Shown: positions 37,101 to 48,743, counted from the stretch's first letter. The stretch is DNA of 64,000 bases from an uncultured Photobacterium sp. (GCF_947502415.1 NZ_CANMZV010000009.1:62001-126000); one strand, 5' to 3'. The notes: generated by a model from the letters alone, not told the origin. Numbers and translations: made by a program.

Positions 37101-38562
37101 TTGCACCAGCAATAGTGGTAACAATCTGCAAACCTTTGTCAAACTGCTTGGCCGCTGCCGAAGACATATCCAGCTTATGTTTCAGGGCCAGCAATGCTGT
37201 TGTCTGTACTTCCTGCTCCTGCTTCAGCTGAGCAAGGTAAGGAACCCCCTGATCTTCCAGCAACTGATGGTCGCCGGACAGTTCACGAGCCTTTTCCAGT
37301 GCCTGAACGGCCTGCTGGTACTGAAGCGCACGGGTTTGCTGCATATCCAGCGCCTGCTGGTAGTCTGCCAGCTGAGTTTTCAAGCTATCTACTTCTTCCT
37401 CAGTAAGCAGCGCCTGCTCTTCCGCCATAGCAAGTTGCTCAGCGGCTTCTTCAACTACCATCACCTGCTCTTCAAGGCGTTCGGTCAGCTCTTCCAGATC
37501 TTCGCGGTAGCGTTCAATTTTCTCTTGTTGGCGTACGGCAGTCTGAACCAGCTGAAGGTGATCCGATGCAGCCTGATGATCCTGCTCCAACGCGCCTTCA
37601 CGTTCAGTCAGTTCGTCCAGCTCAGCCGACATATTGATCATCGACTTCTGCTGATCTTCCAGAGTCTGGCGCGAGCCAGTCATCTCACCGCGCAGACTCA
37701 GCGTTTTCTCTAGCTTATTACGGCGCTCATTGGCATGGCGCATATAGTCAGCAGCAACATAATTGGTCGCTTCAGTGATCAGGTGCTTAAACAGATCTCG
37801 GTCGCTCTGGGTCAGCTTAATCGCCTCCAGTGTCATACGGTTTTCACGCAGTGCCGCTTCCATATCCTGGAAGGCTTTTTTCACCCCGGAGTTATGCGGT
37901 AACAGGTAGTCACGCAGCGAGCGGGTAATTGCACTTGAAATACCACCATATAGTGATGCTTCAATCAGGCGGTAAAACTTGGAACGGTCTGTACTATTAC
38001 GCAGTTTCTTCGGCAATACACCAAATTCAAACATTTGCGCATGGTAGTCAGTCACTGAATTGAATGCCTTAAAGTGAGTACCTTCATACTCGGCAGTCAT
38101 TTCTTTAACTTCGTTAATCTGGCGAACACGGGCCTTGTTGTCAGACATCGATTCCACCAACATTTCTGTCGGCTTCACGTCTGCCGGTAAGCCCTGGATA
38201 ATAAATGGCTTGATATCCACTTTCTTATCACGGCCAGCTACCTGCTGAAGCTTAACGGCAAAAATGATGCGCTGTTTTTTAGAGTTCACTACATCCAGTG
38301 CCGCATAACAGGTGCCCGGCTTCAATTTACCGTGCAGACCTTTGTCGCGCGATGAATTTGAACTACCCGCTTCTGTAGTGTTACGGAAGTGCAGCAGGCT
38401 TTGATCGGGGATCAGCGAGGTAATGAACGCTGCCATTGTGGTTGACTTACCGGCACCGTTACCCCCTGACAGGGTGGTGACCAAATTGTCGATATCAAAG
38501 GTACGGGCAAAGAAGCCGTTCCAGTTGACCATAGTGAGCGATTGATACTTACCGCGTTCCAT
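34102..38562 (-). CDS. mukB: MukB, SMC-like chromosome condensin ATPase
   Basis: The 1486-residue length is the same as E. coli MukB as I remember it. It has an N-terminal Walker A (GGNGAGKST, 33-41), long coiled coils with a hinge near the middle (about 640-800, [19 protein letters not shown]), and a C-terminal signature/Walker B region ([29 protein letters not shown] and [15 protein letters not shown]). MukB dimers with MukE and MukF organise and segregate the chromosome and bind topoisomerase IV. ATG 38562 overlaps the mukE stop by one base. Last gene of cmoM-mukF-mukE-mukB. Confidence 0.98.
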   Translation of the reverse strand: MERGKYQSLTMVNWNGFFARTFDIDNLVTTLSGGNGAGKSTTMAAFITSLIPDQSLLHFRNTTEAGSSNSSRDKGLHGKLKPGTCYAALDVVNSKKQRIIFAVKLQQVAGRDKKVDIKPFIIQGLPADVKPTEMLVESMSDNKARVRQINEVKEMTAEYEGTHFKAFNSVTDYHAQMFEFGVLPKKLRNSTDRSKFYRLIEASLYGGISSAITRSLRDYLLPHNSGVKKAFQDMEAALRENRMTLEAIKLTQSDRDLFKHLITEATNYVAADYMRHANERRNKLEKTLSLRGEMTGSRQTLEDQQKSMINMSAELDELTEREGALEQDHQAASDHLQLVQTAVRQQEKIERYREDLEELTERLEEQVMVVEEAAEQLAMAEEQALLTEEEVDSLKTQLADYQQALDMQQTRALQYQQAVQALEKARELSGDHQLLEDQGVPYLAQLKQEQEVQTTALLALKHKLDMSSAAAKQFDKGLQIVTTIAGAIDRANAGDKARELIAHARQLRTVTERSEQLKAQYRDLERSVRNQRQATELAEAYNKRFVTVIDSEIILAEEQARHEETLGNLEQQQDILVDQRGELRRQDQQLSAQITALESAAPAWIAASEALEKLSEQSERELVDSQDVMNAMQATLDKEREVSTARDQLAARKKQLELHIERLAQPGGSDDSRLRALSDTLGGSLLSEIYDDITLADAPYFSAMYGPARHAIVVPDLKGIKEKLVALDDCPDDLYIIEGDADSFDDSGFDVDELEDAVCVHLNDRQLRYSRFPKVPLFGRAAREQRLEQLREERDQVVEDHAKAAFDSQKLQRLYQSFNSFVATHMSVAFHADPEAELKVAREKRNQITRSLSETDSKEQQQRSQLMAAREGLTMLGKLNPLVNLLEDNTLQARFEEVEQQLSQLDEARHYLDRHGKAITELEGLVSALDADPEQFDALQAEYVQADKNLQSLKTEIFAIADLVERRHHFSYADSVELLNKSSELNEQLKAKLVAAERERNRCREALKQSRAQANQYNQLMASLKSSHQAKLETVQEFERELQELGVRADVEAEERARLRRDELNERLHSSRTRRSQLEKSITSIELEMKGLVKRLRKVSKEYQEIRKLVVTAKAGWCAVLRLARESDVERRLHRREMAYLSADELRSLSDKSLGALRLAVADNEVLRDALRASEDVSRPERKVLFYIAVYQHLRERIRQDIIRTDDPVEAIEEMEVELARLSEELTAREQRLAISSDSVSNIIRKTIQREQNRIRMLNQGLQNIGFGQVKGVRLNVKVRDTHESLLSGLAEQQDQHQDLFGNHRLSFSEAIAKLFQRLNPHIDIGQRSPQIMGEELLDYRNYLELSIEVNRGTDGWLQAESGALSTGEAIGTGQAILLMVVQSWEEESRRLRGKDIIPCRLLFLDEAARLDGKSIATLFELCDRLDMQLLIAAPENISPEKGTTYKLVRKIFKDREHVHVVGLRGFGQEPKTQPNVQEMLELDLA

Positions 38563-39305
38563 CAGGCTTCACCCTCCTGTCCGGCATGATCTGTGTCTAA
38601 TTCTGTTTCTTGTTCTTCAGCGATATCCTGCTCTTCCAACAGGCTCGACTGACTCAGCTCTTGCTGGTGAACAACCACCGCCTCACCATCACGGATCAGG
38701 CGTAGCTGTGCCTCACGCACATCATCACCGGTACGGACGTCAGCACCGAAGCGGAATACTGCCTCGCTGATCCGGAATTTACCGTTCTCACCAACCGGAA
38801 TAATCATACCGATACGGCGAAGTCGACGCAGAGAAGTTTTAACCTTCTCGAATAGCTTTTCGCGATCGAGATCCGAGCCGGAAGCACGGTTAGTCACCAG
38901 CTTCATCAGTTTCGTCTCATCCGCCAGCGCCATCAGCTCTTCAAATAACTCCTGGTTCGTGAAGATGCCTTCATGGGCCAGACGTTCAGGACTGAGGTAC
39001 AGGAAGCACAACACCTTACCTACCAGCATGTCGATCTCGGCCAGAACCGAACGGTTAATCAATGACGTTGAACGTGGGCGCAGGTAGAAAAAACCCTCCG
39101 GTGCACGAACCAGTTCAGCGTTATAACGCTTATAGAACATTGCCAGTTCGCGCTCGAACTCGATCAGCAATTCATGGTTATCCATATCTTCACTAGCAAT
39201 ATGACGGCCAGAACGCAGCGCATTATCCAGTGCCGGGAAAAGCGGGTTGGCAATCGCCTTGGCCAGCTTTTCAGGCATAAATTCTTCAATATTTATCGAT
39301 GACAT
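38562..39305 (-). CDS. mukE: MukE, condensin accessory subunit
   Basis: The 247-residue product begins [36 protein letters not shown] and contains [17 protein letters not shown] and [13 protein letters not shown]. It matches MukE, the winged-helix kleisin-associated subunit that dimerises and joins MukF and MukB. The C-terminal tail is acidic. Its start lies inside the mukF end (20-base overlap), and its stop overlaps mukB by one base, so translation is coupled. Confidence 0.97.
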   Translation of the reverse strand: MSSINIEEFMPEKLAKAIANPLFPALDNALRSGRHIASEDMDNHELLIEFERELAMFYKRYNAELVRAPEGFFYLRPRSTSLINRSVLAEIDMLVGKVLCFLYLSPERLAHEGIFTNQELFEELMALADETKLMKLVTNRASGSDLDREKLFEKVKTSLRRLRRIGMIIPVGENGKFRISEAVFRFGADVRTGDDVREAQLRLIRDGEAVVVHQQELSQSSLLEEQDIAEEQETELDTDHAGQEGEA

Positions 39306-40608
39306 TAGCTTGTACCTTGGCTCCGTAGTCGTTGATTGCTTCCCAGTCAGGCTGAATCGCGTTGAAATCGGACTCCGAATAACCGAGTCTCACAGCCTGA
39401 TCAATCACAAGACGCGCCAAATCAAAGTGCTGCGCATGTGGATGTTGAGCCAAATAATCTTTAAGAAGCAAACTTAGGTTAATTGCAGCACCCGTCTCTT
39501 GATGGGCCTGCAGCATTGCAGCAACTTGGTCGGCCAGCTGGTCGTTAACCAGACTGAGCTCTTCAAATTCCATCTCTTCCGGCACAATACCGGTGACCTC
39601 ATCGTCCCTAAGCACCAGCGCTTCATCACGCATATCGAGCAGACGCTCGGCATCGGCGTAGGTCAACAGCCATGGTTCGTCGAAATAATCGGTTACCGAC
39701 TGACGCAAACGCTGACTGAAGGCACGGTTCTTATCCATATCGATAGCGGTACGGATAAACTTATGGACATGACGGTCGTAGCCAATCCACAGGTCAATCG
39801 CCTGCTGCCCCCAGTTAATAATGCGGTCCAGCTTTGCCTGAAGAATGAAAATCATCGCATCAATAAAATCCAGTTCAGGATCGCCCTGAATGGCTTCTTG
39901 GATAGTCAGCAACTGGCTTTGCAGCTGATCACCCGCGGCCTGAAGCGTATCCTGCAGCTCACGCAGCGTGCTAGATGTTTCATTCAGCAAACTTTCACAG
40001 TTAGTAATCGCTGCTCGCCAGTCCTGGTTCAGCAGCTCTGCAATGTCTTGCTTTACTTGCTGTTGCTGCTCATCCATGGTCCGCTGGTTGAGATCAATGC
40101 GATCAAAAATTTCGGCTACCGAATATTTCAGTACCGCATAAACCTGCTGTCGCCAGTGTTTCTCGTCACCACCTTCTTTCGCTGCTTCTGCTGCCTTATT
40201 AATTTCATCGGCAACCATCGCCAACTGTATCGACAGTTTCAGGGAAGAATATTCTCGGTGGCGGGCATAGTAATCCGTAATACCCAGCGCCAGCGGGCTG
40301 AGTCGGTAAATACTGACTCCATCTGTTAACTCGCTGGTAAAGCGGGTAATCAGTCGTTGGCGAACCAACTCATTTATGGCGTTATTGGCTCGAAAGGCCA
40401 GGGTTTCCTGTGACTGTTCAAACATATCGCTAACAATGCGAAACGCATCAACAAGTTCACCTTCCCCTAATTCTTCATCAAAGCGATCGCCGCTTAATAC
40501 AGCAATCGCCAACAAGAACGCCAGCCGTTCCGTTGGCAGGTTAAGCGAAAACTCATTTTGCTTAACCCAGGTCACCAACTCAGGAACGGTCTGGGAAACA
40601 TCACTCAT
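39286..40608 (-). CDS. mukF: MukF, condensin kleisin subunit
   Basis: The 440-residue protein starts [42 protein letters not shown] and ends [25 protein letters not shown], both typical of MukF. It has an N-terminal dimerising winged-helix region, a helical middle domain and a C-terminal winged helix that touches the MukB head. ATG 40608 overlaps the cmoM stop by 4 bases. Confidence 0.97.
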   Translation of the reverse strand: MSDVSQTVPELVTWVKQNEFSLNLPTERLAFLLAIAVLSGDRFDEELGEGELVDAFRIVSDMFEQSQETLAFRANNAINELVRQRLITRFTSELTDGVSIYRLSPLALGITDYYARHREYSSLKLSIQLAMVADEINKAAEAAKEGGDEKHWRQQVYAVLKYSVAEIFDRIDLNQRTMDEQQQQVKQDIAELLNQDWRAAITNCESLLNETSSTLRELQDTLQAAGDQLQSQLLTIQEAIQGDPELDFIDAMIFILQAKLDRIINWGQQAIDLWIGYDRHVHKFIRTAIDMDKNRAFSQRLRQSVTDYFDEPWLLTYADAERLLDMRDEALVLRDDEVTGIVPEEMEFEELSLVNDQLADQVAAMLQAHQETGAAINLSLLLKDYLAQHPHAQHFDLARLVIDQAVRLGYSESDFNAIQPDWEAINDYGAKVQANVIDKY

Positions 40609-41441
40609 CCGTTGTCCTTATTGCTGTTATCATTTTCTGTCTCTTCGCCAGCCTGACTATCTGGGTCCAGCGGCTTCTGGGCATATACATGGATATAGCG
40701 CCCTAAGGACAAATACGGTTCCTGACGACAAAGCTTTTGCTCCATCTCAAGAACTTGTTCAAAAGTGTAATCACCGACCATGGTTGTCTGCATATAATCA
40801 TGGAAGGTGCGTACCCCGGTTTTACCGAGGATTGTAAATCCTGCATCAGTCAACCAACTATACACGTCTTCAGGCTTAATCCCCTGCTGCGGCTGTAGCT
40901 TGAAACGCTTACGGTGCGGCATGCCCTGTTCTATATGTGTCAAATTGCCACAAATCAAATTCTTAAACAGCAACCCATTGTAGTTGTAAAACATGACCGA
41001 AATAACGCCGCCTGGTTTGGTTTGTGCCAGCAAACGCTCCAATGCATCCTTTGGATCTGACAGCCACTCCATCACAGCGTGGAACAACACCAGGTCCACA
41101 GGTTCACTCATGTGTTCGCCAATATCCTGGACTGAACTGTGAACTAGACGATATTGCTCAAGAAGGCCATTTTTAGCAATTTCCTGCTCAGCCAATTTCA
41201 ACATTTCACCAGAAAGATCACATAACGTGACATGATGACCTAACTCGGCAATTTTTTGCGACAGCTGGCCAATCCCCCCGCCAGCATCTAAGATATGCAA
41301 CGGTTTCCCTTTATCTAACAAGGCGAGGATCTGCTCCAGATCTTGCCAGACGACCGTCTGCCTAATCTGCCCTTTTGCCGTGCCATATATGTTTTTCGCA
41401 AATTTTTGCGCTAAGTCGTCAAAATTTCGATCTTCGATCAC
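40605..41441 (-). CDS. cmoM: CmoM (SmtA), tRNA 5-carboxymethoxyuridine methyltransferase
   Basis: This 278-residue class I SAM-dependent methyltransferase has motif [20 protein letters not shown] (about 49-67), then [17 protein letters not shown] and [13 protein letters not shown]. CmoM methylates cmo5U34 to mcmo5U34 in tRNA. It leads the operon with mukFEB, exactly as smtA does in E. coli, although the functions are unrelated. The C-terminal tail ([20 protein letters not shown]) is long and acidic. It is divergent from elyC with a 120-base gap. Confidence 0.94.
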   Translation of the reverse strand: MIEDRNFDDLAQKFAKNIYGTAKGQIRQTVVWQDLEQILALLDKGKPLHILDAGGGIGQLSQKIAELGHHVTLCDLSGEMLKLAEQEIAKNGLLEQYRLVHSSVQDIGEHMSEPVDLVLFHAVMEWLSDPKDALERLLAQTKPGGVISVMFYNYNGLLFKNLICGNLTHIEQGMPHRKRFKLQPQQGIKPEDVYSWLTDAGFTILGKTGVRTFHDYMQTTMVGDYTFEQVLEMEQKLCRQEPYLSLGRYIHVYAQKPLDPDSQAGEETENDNSNKDNG

Positions 41442-41561
41442 GTCAGCTTTACGTTATGATAGCGGTTGAAAAAATGTGGCTTATTTTCTCACAAGCGTTA
41501 TAGGAATAAAGGCTTGTGGTGCTTTTTCGAGCTCAACTGATGATTTTTCGGACTACATTGC

Positions 41562-42416
41562 ATGTTTGAATTAAAAAAAATAGTTTCTTCCTTACTAATG
41601 CCCTTACCCGCACTGCTCATAATCGGGTTCTTCGGGCTATTAGTCCTCTGGTTCACACGAAGGAAAGGTCTGGCTTCCACTTTCATTACCTTTTCTTTGC
41701 TAGGAATCTTCCTCATGTCGTTCCAACCGATAGCAACCAGCCTGTTAAGGCCATTGGAACGTGAAAATAAGCCTTATATCCCGACGACTGAAACAGTTCA
41801 CTACGTTATGGTGCTAGGCAGCGGTCATGTAATCGACCACGCGATGCCAATCACATCGGAACTTTCACGTACTTCACTAATGCGCCTGTCTGAAGGAATC
41901 CGAATCCACCGGATGTACCCTGAGTCTAAGCTGATTCTTTCCGGCTATAGTGGGGGTAGCGCCGTCAGCCAGGCCCGAATGATGGCGAAAGTTGCACTGG
42001 CATTAGGCGTGAACAAAAACAGCATACTGCTGTTAGAAACGGCGAAAGATACCTGGGAGGAAGCATTTCAGGCAGCCTCTGTCGTGGGCAAACAAAAAAT
42101 GGTACTAGTGACTTCAGCCAGCCATATGACACGGGCGCTTTATGAATTCAAACAAGCCGGTCTGGAGCCACTTCCGGCTCCGACGAATTTCCTGGCCAGC
42201 AATAAAATTAAGCAGCCATGGGTACGTTATAGCCCTAAATCCCAGTATCTGGAACAGACCGAACGCTACTGGTATGAAACACTTGGACGCTGGTGGCAGC
42301 AACTGCGTGATGCGCTTTCCGATTCCAAACAATCCTCGCAGGAATCGACGGCTCCGGAAACTAACAGCAATGTTTCTCTTGAGTTGGCACAACAAAAAAT
42401 AAATCATCCGGCTTAA
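41562..42416 (+). CDS. elyC: ElyC (YcbC), DUF218 envelope-biogenesis membrane protein
   Basis: The 284-residue protein has two N-terminal membrane helices (about 11-32 and 38-57) and a periplasmic DUF218 domain (VHYVMVLGSGHVIDHAMPITSELSRTSLMRLSEGIRIHR, LILSGYSGG, TWEEAFQAASVVG, LVTSASHMTRA). In E. coli ElyC supports lipid-carrier-dependent peptidoglycan assembly at low temperature. The tail after about residue 245 is low-complexity and rich in Ser/Gln/Asn. It is monocistronic, ending at a strong bidirectional terminator. Confidence 0.9.
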   Translation: MFELKKIVSSLLMPLPALLIIGFFGLLVLWFTRRKGLASTFITFSLLGIFLMSFQPIATSLLRPLERENKPYIPTTETVHYVMVLGSGHVIDHAMPITSELSRTSLMRLSEGIRIHRMYPESKLILSGYSGGSAVSQARMMAKVALALGVNKNSILLLETAKDTWEEAFQAASVVGKQKMVLVTSASHMTRALYEFKQAGLEPLPAPTNFLASNKIKQPWVRYSPKSQYLEQTERYWYETLGRWWQQLRDALSDSKQSSQESTAPETNSNVSLELAQQKINHPA

Positions 42417-42531
42417 CCTTTCTCCAATCAGGCCGGCTGAGCCAAGCTGACAATCAGATTTTCGAATCAGGTCAAGATATCGAAAGCAAAAATGCCAACG
42501 TGTGAGTAAGAACAACGGACTAACATGAAAT

Positions 42532-42565
42532 AAAAAAGGGCTGATATCACTATCAGCCCTTTTTC
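42532..42565. terminator. Bidirectional terminator between elyC and kdsB
   Basis: AAAAAGGGCTGATA (42533-42546) pairs with TATCAGCCCTTTTT (42551-42564) around TCAC. It has A and T runs on both sides, serving the convergent elyC and kdsB units. Confidence 0.88.
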
Positions 42566-42590
42566 TGTTTATTATTCCTTTACTTATCGG

Positions 42591-43337
42591 TTAACCAATA
42601 AGCTCACGAACTTTTTCCAAATCTTCTGGTGTATCAACGCCCGCTGGTGGTGCATCAATCGCGACTTCAACATGGATCTTCTCGCCATACCAAAGCACAC
42701 GCAGCTGCTCCAGCGCCTCAATTTTCTCCAGTGCGCTCGGTTCCCAATTAATGTAGGTATTAATAAAACCGGCACGGTAAGCATAAATACCGATATGCCG
42801 CATCAGGTTATGATGAACTTCCTGAGGACGCTTAGCAAAATTGTCGCGATCCCAGGGAATCGACGCACGGCTGAAGTACAAAGCATAGCCATTTTTATCT
42901 GTTACAACTTTAACGGCATTAGGGTTAAACACTTCATCAGCATGGTCAATCTCAACAGCAAGAGTCGCCATCGGGGCATCATTATGCGCCAGATTATCAG
43001 CGACCTGACGAATGATTGTTTCAGGGATCAAAGGCTCATCACCCTGAACGTTGACCACGATTTGATCATCTGACAGTTGATACTTTTCAACCACCTCAGC
43101 CAAGCGCTCAGTACCCGAATCATGATCATCACGAGTCATACAGACTTCACCGCCAAAGCTCTTAACCGCATCGACAATACGCTGGTCATCGGTTGCGACT
43201 ATCACCTGCTCCGCACCTGCTCTGCTTGCCTGCTCGTAAACCCATTGGATCATTGGTTTGCCACCAATATCCGCCAAAGGCTTACCTGGCAAGCGCGACG
43301 ACTGATAACGCGCAGGGATGATAACCGTAAATGACAT
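42591..43337 (-). CDS. kdsB: KdsB, CMP-Kdo synthetase
   Basis: The 248-residue cytosolic nucleotidyltransferase activates Kdo with CTP for lipopolysaccharide inner-core synthesis. It shows the family start [54 protein letters not shown] and [11 protein letters not shown]. Its ATG shares one base with the ycaR stop, so it is coupled to the upstream genes. Last gene of msbA-lpxK-ycaR-kdsB. Confidence 0.97.
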   Translation of the reverse strand: MSFTVIIPARYQSSRLPGKPLADIGGKPMIQWVYEQASRAGAEQVIVATDDQRIVDAVKSFGGEVCMTRDDHDSGTERLAEVVEKYQLSDDQIVVNVQGDEPLIPETIIRQVADNLAHNDAPMATLAVEIDHADEVFNPNAVKVVTDKNGYALYFSRASIPWDRDNFAKRPQEVHHNLMRHIGIYAYRAGFINTYINWEPSALEKIEALEQLRVLWYGEKIHVEVAIDAPPAGVDTPEDLEKVRELIG

Positions 43338-43516
43338 TATTTCACCTCGTCACAGCTCAGGGTACGTGCCTCTGGCTCAAGCAAAACCGGAATGCCATCC
43401 TTGATCGGATAAGCCAGACGGTCAAATTTGCAAACCAGTTCACCTTTGTCTTTATCGTAGTTCAGCTTCCCTTTACATACTGGGCAAGCCACGATTTCAA
43501 GCAGACGATGATCCAT
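43337..43516 (-). CDS. ycaR: YcaR, Trm112-like zinc-ribbon protein (UPF0434)
   Basis: This 59-residue gene starts at ATG 43516 ([18 protein letters not shown]) and ends [11 protein letters not shown]. It has the CPxCKG knuckle at Cys11/Cys14 and a later Cys29. The fold resembles Trm112, an activator of methyltransferases, but the bacterial target is unknown. Its 5' end overlaps lpxK by 20 bases and its stop overlaps kdsB (TAATG), so it is embedded in the lipid A operon as in E. coli. Confidence 0.92.
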   Translation of the reverse strand: MDHRLLEIVACPVCKGKLNYDKDKGELVCKFDRLAYPIKDGIPVLLEPEARTLSCDEVK

Positions 43517-44516
43517 ATTCTTCCTTTACCTCAATAATCCGATTAATAATGCCTTCAGCTTCAGGTTGCGGCAAAACGGCATCAACCGGCAAATACCACC
43601 AATTAGGCTGAGCGAAAGTGTGGCATTTCACCGCATCTTTCTCTGTCATTACTAAATGCTGACCCTGCCGGGCCAATTGTTTTAATTCTTGCTCGGAGAA
43701 GGCCTGATGGTCAGCAAACGGCTGACAAACAACAGGGGTCACTCCCAACATGTTCAATGTATTAAAGAAACGCGGTGGATGGCCGATCCCGGCCATAGCA
43801 ACCACCTCAGTTAACTCTTCAACAGGTTTTCGTTCACCCGTCGCCAGATTGATCAGTTCCGAAGGCTGCAACTGCATCTGTGCCTCACCCGACTGAGCCT
43901 CGCCACCGTTACAGATCAGAAAGTCCACTTCAGACAAACGCTCGCAAGACTCACGAAGCGGCCCCAATGGTATTAACTGCTGATTGCCAAAACGACGCAG
44001 GCCGTCAATCACAACGATTTCGATATCACGCTCAAGTGCGTAATGCTGCAAACCATCATCGGTGATGATTACATCAACGTCTTGCTCCAACAGCAGCTTA
44101 ACCGCCTCGGCGCGTTTAGGGGATACTGCAACCGGCGCCCCGGTACGGCGACGGATCAACACCGGTTCATCACCCGCCTCTGCCGTCGATGTTTCAACAT
44201 CAACTTGAAACGGATAATGCGGGGCCTTACCGCCATAACCTCGGGAAACCACGCCAGGTTTTAAACCTCTAGCCTGTAATTGCTCCACCAGCCAAACCAC
44301 GACAGGTGTTTTACCATTGCCGCCAGCAGTAATATTACCGACAACCACAACAGGTACTGGCGCATGGTACGCAGTTTTATCGCCACGTTGATATTGCTGA
44401 CGACGACGGCAGCTTATCAAACCAAATAATTTGCTCAACGGCCATAATAACGGCTTTAACAGCTCCCCGGCGGGGTGCTGCTGAAACCAGATTTTTTCAA
44501 TGAGTGTTGCCATCAT
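43497..44516 (-). CDS. lpxK: LpxK, tetraacyldisaccharide 4'-kinase
   Basis: This 339-residue membrane-associated kinase phosphorylates the lipid A disaccharide precursor to lipid IVA. A hydrophobic N-terminal segment is followed by the Walker [13 protein letters not shown] (60-71) and the LpxK motifs [39 protein letters not shown] and [23 protein letters not shown]. The start (ATG 44516 or the next ATG 44513) overlaps the msbA stop. It is translationally coupled on both sides. Confidence 0.97.
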   Translation of the reverse strand: MMATLIEKIWFQQHPAGELLKPLLWPLSKLFGLISCRRRQQYQRGDKTAYHAPVPVVVVGNITAGGNGKTPVVVWLVEQLQARGLKPGVVSRGYGGKAPHYPFQVDVETSTAEAGDEPVLIRRRTGAPVAVSPKRAEAVKLLLEQDVDVIITDDGLQHYALERDIEIVVIDGLRRFGNQQLIPLGPLRESCERLSEVDFLICNGGEAQSGEAQMQLQPSELINLATGERKPVEELTEVVAMAGIGHPPRFFNTLNMLGVTPVVCQPFADHQAFSEQELKQLARQGQHLVMTEKDAVKCHTFAQPNWWYLPVDAVLPQPEAEGIINRIIEVKEEYGSSSA

Positions 44517-46270
44517 TCACCAAATTGAATGCGGTGCAGCTGGGCATAAGCACCATCAAGTGCCAGTAGCTCAGCGTGAACACCTCGCTCGATAATCTCA
44601 CCTTCATCAACAACCAGAATCTGATCGGCATTTTCAATCGTCGACAAACGGTGGGCTATCACCAGTACCGTACGATCTTTCTGAAGCTCATCCAGTGCAG
44701 ATTGGATCGCTCGCTCTGATTCTGTATCCAGTGCAGAAGTCGCCTCATCCAAAATCAGAACAGGTGCGTTTCGCAGTAAGGCACGGGCAATCGCAATACG
44801 CTGACGCTGACCACCGGAAAGGCTGACACCGTTTTCACCAATCATGGTATCAAGGCCATTATCCATACCCTTGATAAAGTCCATCGCATAAGCCAGCTCA
44901 GCTGCTCTTTCGATCTCAGCCCGGCTATATTTCTCGCCACTCGCATAAGCAATATTATTAGCGATGGTATCGTTAAACAGGTGAACGTTCTGAGACACAA
45001 CTGCAACCTGTTCACGCAAATTCGTTAACTTGTAATCGCACAAGTCATTATCGTCAATCGTGATCTGACCGGAGTCAATGTCATAGAAACGAGTTAGCAA
45101 ATTCGCAATAGTACTCTTACCGGAGCCGGAACGCCCCACCAGAGCCAAAGTTTGTCCGGCTGGCAACGAGAAATTCACATTACGCAGTGCCGGCGTATCC
45201 TTGGTTGGGTAAGTAAAGGTTACATCTTGAACTTCAATATCACCTTTAACACGCTCGGCAACATGTTTACCGTGGTCTTTTTCTGTATCAAGCTCCATCA
45301 GGCCAAAGAGCGTCTGGCAGGCTGCCATACCACGTTGGAACTGAGAGGTGACATTGGTCAGAGCTTTTAGCGGGCGCATCAGGCCAAACATCGAGCCGAA
45401 AATCAAAGCAAATGTGCCCGGAGTCAACTGAGCACGCAACGCTTCTGTATTCGCAAGTACCAAAACAACAACCAGTGCCAGTGAAGCAATAACCTGAATA
45501 ACCGGGTTGGCAATCGCCTGCGCTGATACCAACTTCATGGTCTGCTGACGCATCCGGTTACTTACATGTTCAAAACGTTCTTGTTCAACTTGCTGACCGC
45601 CGTAGCTAAGTACAACCTTGTGGCCTTTCAGCATTTGTTCCGCAGAAGAGGTAACCGACCCCATCGCGTCTTGCATGTTTTTTGAAATTCGGCGGAAGCG
45701 CTTGGAAACCACACGAATAGATACCGCAACGACAGGGGCGATAACCAGCAAGATTGCTGATAGCTGCCAGCTGTTCCAGAACATGATCCCCATCAGAGCG
45801 ACAATAGTTGCCCCTTCACGGACCAGGCTTACCAGCGCGCCACTGGTTGCCGATGCAACCTGTTCGGAGTCATAGGTAATTCGCGACAACAGCTTACCCG
45901 ATGACTCTTTATCAAAATAACTAACCGGCATTTTCATGAAATGATTGAACATTTGACGGCGCAAAGTCATCACGACATTACCGGATACCCATGACAGGCA
46001 GTAAGTCGACACAAAGCCACTGACACCGCGAAGGATCATCAGGCCAAGCAGGTAAAATGGCATCATTGCCAGGAAGTTGGATTCAATGTTATCCAAACCT
46101 CCGAAGCTTTCATCCATCAAAGGTTTGATCATTGAAAGCATCAGCGCATCACTCGCGGCATTAATCACTAGCGCCACTACCGCGACCCCAAGGCCAGCCT
46201 TGTACAAACTAATAGAAGGCCACAGGCGTTTAAACGTATCCCAGGTGGATTGATCTGTAGGTTGTGTCAT
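44513..46270 (-). CDS. msbA: MsbA, lipid A flippase (ABC transporter)
   Basis: The 585-residue half-transporter flips lipid A-core across the inner membrane. Six membrane helices (residues about 1-325) precede the nucleotide-binding domain, with Walker [10 protein letters not shown], signature [16 protein letters not shown] and Walker [13 protein letters not shown] chose ATG 46270 ([20 protein letters not shown]), aligned with the E. coli start; a TTG at 46294 would add 8 residues. It is the first gene of msbA-lpxK-ycaR-kdsB and lies 116 bases beyond comEC. Confidence 0.96.
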   Translation of the reverse strand: MTQPTDQSTWDTFKRLWPSISLYKAGLGVAVVALVINAASDALMLSMIKPLMDESFGGLDNIESNFLAMMPFYLLGLMILRGVSGFVSTYCLSWVSGNVVMTLRRQMFNHFMKMPVSYFDKESSGKLLSRITYDSEQVASATSGALVSLVREGATIVALMGIMFWNSWQLSAILLVIAPVVAVSIRVVSKRFRRISKNMQDAMGSVTSSAEQMLKGHKVVLSYGGQQVEQERFEHVSNRMRQQTMKLVSAQAIANPVIQVIASLALVVVLVLANTEALRAQLTPGTFALIFGSMFGLMRPLKALTNVTSQFQRGMAACQTLFGLMELDTEKDHGKHVAERVKGDIEVQDVTFTYPTKDTPALRNVNFSLPAGQTLALVGRSGSGKSTIANLLTRFYDIDSGQITIDDNDLCDYKLTNLREQVAVVSQNVHLFNDTIANNIAYASGEKYSRAEIERAAELAYAMDFIKGMDNGLDTMIGENGVSLSGGQRQRIAIARALLRNAPVLILDEATSALDTESERAIQSALDELQKDRTVLVIAHRLSTIENADQILVVDEGEIIERGVHAELLALDGAYAQLHRIQFGE

Positions 46271-46386
46271 GAAATCAGTTTTTCTTAAAAACAATTCTTC
46301 ACATTCTACTCCGTTACCGCCGATGCACCAAATAAGTTACGACATCCATTTTTCGACCAGCTTAATTATTAAGCAATTCTCACTTA

Positions 46387-48711
46387 TTACTGACTAAACA
46401 GCTTTCTGAACCAGCTTGCTTCCACCTCTTGCCGATAACGAAGGACACTAACTTCTCCTTGCTTAACTTTGATACTAACCTGCCCATTTTCGGCCGTGGT
46501 CAGCCATGTCGCTTGTTTATTAACATAACGCGCCTTGACTTCAGGCGACGGTAATTGCCACGGGTTATACCGTGCTACAGAAACTAAGGCGTAACGCGGT
46601 TCCATATTAGACAGCCAGGTTGCCGTTGATGAACTCTTACTACCATGATGCGGAACAAGAAGAATATCGGGATCAAGCTCTGTTTCTAGCCGCGCTAATA
46701 ATAGTTCAGAAATGGCGTCTATATCACCGGTGAGCAATACGGAAGTTGGGTTATCCGGGTTTAGATGCCGATCATTGATTTCGATAACACACGAGTGAGG
46801 GTTCGCTGCACGCGAAACTAACTTGGGAGGCCACAGTACCCTAAAATCTAACTGCTGCCATTGCCACCGCTCCCCCCTGATACACGCAGCAAAACCTTCT
46901 CGCCTATCACTGCTGCGCATCCACGCCGGACGAAGACGTTCGACGATATCAGTCATACCTCCGGCATGGTCATTATCAGCATGACTGAGGATCAAGCCAT
47001 CCAGTTGGCTAATACCATAAGAGAGCAATACCGGCTCTATGACCGCTGTAGCTATACTCCCCTGCTGCCAACGATTACCCGTATCATACAAAACGGCCGC
47101 ACCGTTACGTCGAAGTAATACAGCCAAACCGTGGCCAACATCGAACATATCCAACTGCCACCCGGAATCTAAACGGCTACTCTCTTTTGTCGATAGCGGC
47201 CCCCCCTGCAAACTGATAACCACCAATACGATTACCAGGTGTAATGCCTTAAACTTACGAAACGGCAGGAACCATAACAACAGCAGACACCCAGCCGCCC
47301 CGATAAGAAAAGGAGCCCATGACGCAGAAATACTCCACCATGCGCCGTTCGCCAACTCTGCCAGCCTCAGAACTGGAAACAGAGAATAATCAGCCAGTCT
47401 CCATAACAGGCCTGAAACCGAAGGAAGCCCCGACACCAAGATTGCAGCGAGGATTAAAGGTACAGTCAACGTACTGACCCAAGGAACAGCAAAAAAGTTG
47501 ACCATCGGAGCCAACAGCGAGACACCACCAAACCACTGCCACTGAAGCGGCAACATCATAATCAACAAAACCAACTGTATTTTCGCCAGCAATAGCAGTC
47601 TTTGTCGACAGCGTTGGGTGGCAGGCAAACCTTGCAACCGGTCAGAACGCAGGCCACTGACATTCGCAAAATACAAAATAAAAACAGCGGAGAACGAAAG
47701 CCAGAACCCTGCAGAATATGAGCCCAATGGGTTTACACACAAGCAGGCCGCAAATGCAAAAAGCCAAATCTGCCATCCAGGCCACTGTACCCGCAAACGG
47801 ATCAGGCTCATCGCTACGGCACTCATAAGTAAAGCTCGCAGAGTCGGTAGACTAAATCCGGCAAGCCATGCATAGCCAAAAGCAAACAATAATCCACACC
47901 ACAACGGAAGCCAATGTAGACTATCCCATTCGGGAGCAATGCCCCTGAGCATATTACCTAGCCACCAGCCGCATAACAACGCCAGCCCAATATGGAGTCC
48001 TGAAATCGCCATCAGATGAGCAAGGCCACTATCTCGCAGCCTTAACCAATCATCATTATCCAACCCTTTTCGGTAACCAAATCCCAAAGCCAGCAAATAA
48101 GGCTGATGATCCATACCGTTAGTCAAAGATATAGCCCGGTCGAAAAAACGTTGGCGAAGTGACGTTGGCAATTGGCTATTCTCCGGCTCATTCACCCTCC
48201 CTCCCGAAATAACAACGCCCTTTCCGTGTAAGCCCTTACCAAGATAATACCGCTCAGCATCAAAACCAGCCCGGTTGACTCGGCCGTATGGACGCCGCAA
48301 CTTTACAACCAGCTGCCACTTTTCGCCTTGCTTCATGTTATTGGCATAGGGCCACTCCAGGCGAACACGAAGCGGAGTGAACAGTGAGGTAGAACGCTGC
48401 TCAACCTTTAACACTTTAAAATCAAAGGAAGTTACGGGGATATTTTGATTTAGTAGGCTACTAACTTCACCAATTATGGTAATATTTTCCTGCTGAATCG
48501 GTAGCGATTGAACAGCATCGGTGTAGGTGCTTGCTCCAATCTTCGCCACAAACGCTCCGGCAACGACCCAGATCAAAAAGTTGAACCGGAAATAGTACGA
48601 AACTACACCACTTATCATTAAAGCAGTAATAAACCAAATATATTCTGGTACAAACTGCCAAAAATGAAGCGATAATACTCCTAACGCAATACAGGCTGCG
48701 GCTTGATTCAT
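46387..48711 (-). CDS. comEC: ComEC/Rec2 family DNA-uptake channel protein
   Basis: The large inner-membrane protein has an N-terminal OB-like domain flanked by hydrophobic segments and a Competence membrane domain (HLMAISGLHIGLALLCGWWLG, AYGWLAGFSLPTLRALLM). A C-terminal metallo-beta-lactamase domain follows (FDVGHGLAVLLRR, ILSHADNDHAGGMTDIVERL, LLVPHHGSKSS). ComEC carries single-stranded DNA across the inner membrane in natural transformation, which is active in Vibrio. The exact start is unclear: ATG 48711 (MNQAAACIALG), ATG 48720 and an earlier frame start to 48750 are all possible. The earliest would overlap the divergent DUF2062 gene. Confidence 0.92.
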   Translation of the reverse strand: MNQAAACIALGVLSLHFWQFVPEYIWFITALMISGVVSYYFRFNFLIWVVAGAFVAKIGASTYTDAVQSLPIQQENITIIGEVSSLLNQNIPVTSFDFKVLKVEQRSTSLFTPLRVRLEWPYANNMKQGEKWQLVVKLRRPYGRVNRAGFDAERYYLGKGLHGKGVVISGGRVNEPENSQLPTSLRQRFFDRAISLTNGMDHQPYLLALGFGYRKGLDNDDWLRLRDSGLAHLMAISGLHIGLALLCGWWLGNMLRGIAPEWDSLHWLPLWCGLLFAFGYAWLAGFSLPTLRALLMSAVAMSLIRLRVQWPGWQIWLFAFAACLCVNPLGSYSAGFWLSFSAVFILYFANVSGLRSDRLQGLPATQRCRQRLLLLAKIQLVLLIMMLPLQWQWFGGVSLLAPMVNFFAVPWVSTLTVPLILAAILVSGLPSVSGLLWRLADYSLFPVLRLAELANGAWWSISASWAPFLIGAAGCLLLLWFLPFRKFKALHLVIVLVVISLQGGPLSTKESSRLDSGWQLDMFDVGHGLAVLLRRNGAAVLYDTGNRWQQGSIATAVIEPVLLSYGISQLDGLILSHADNDHAGGMTDIVERLRPAWMRSSDRREGFAACIRGERWQWQQLDFRVLWPPKLVSRAANPHSCVIEINDRHLNPDNPTSVLLTGDIDAISELLLARLETELDPDILLVPHHGSKSSSTATWLSNMEPRYALVSVARYNPWQLPSPEVKARYVNKQATWLTTAENGQVSIKVKQGEVSVLRYRQEVEASWFRKLFSQ

Positions 48712-48743
48712 CACCGCCATGCCATCGAATAAAATGAACAACA

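Noticed and set aside
36844..37713. 289-codon frame antisense to mukB
   Set aside because: It mirrors the conserved coiled-coil coding of MukB; Leu/Gln/Phe-rich composition is the shadow of that strand.
39499..40329. 276-codon frame antisense to mukF
   Set aside because: It lies wholly inside conserved mukF with no ribosome site or family resemblance.
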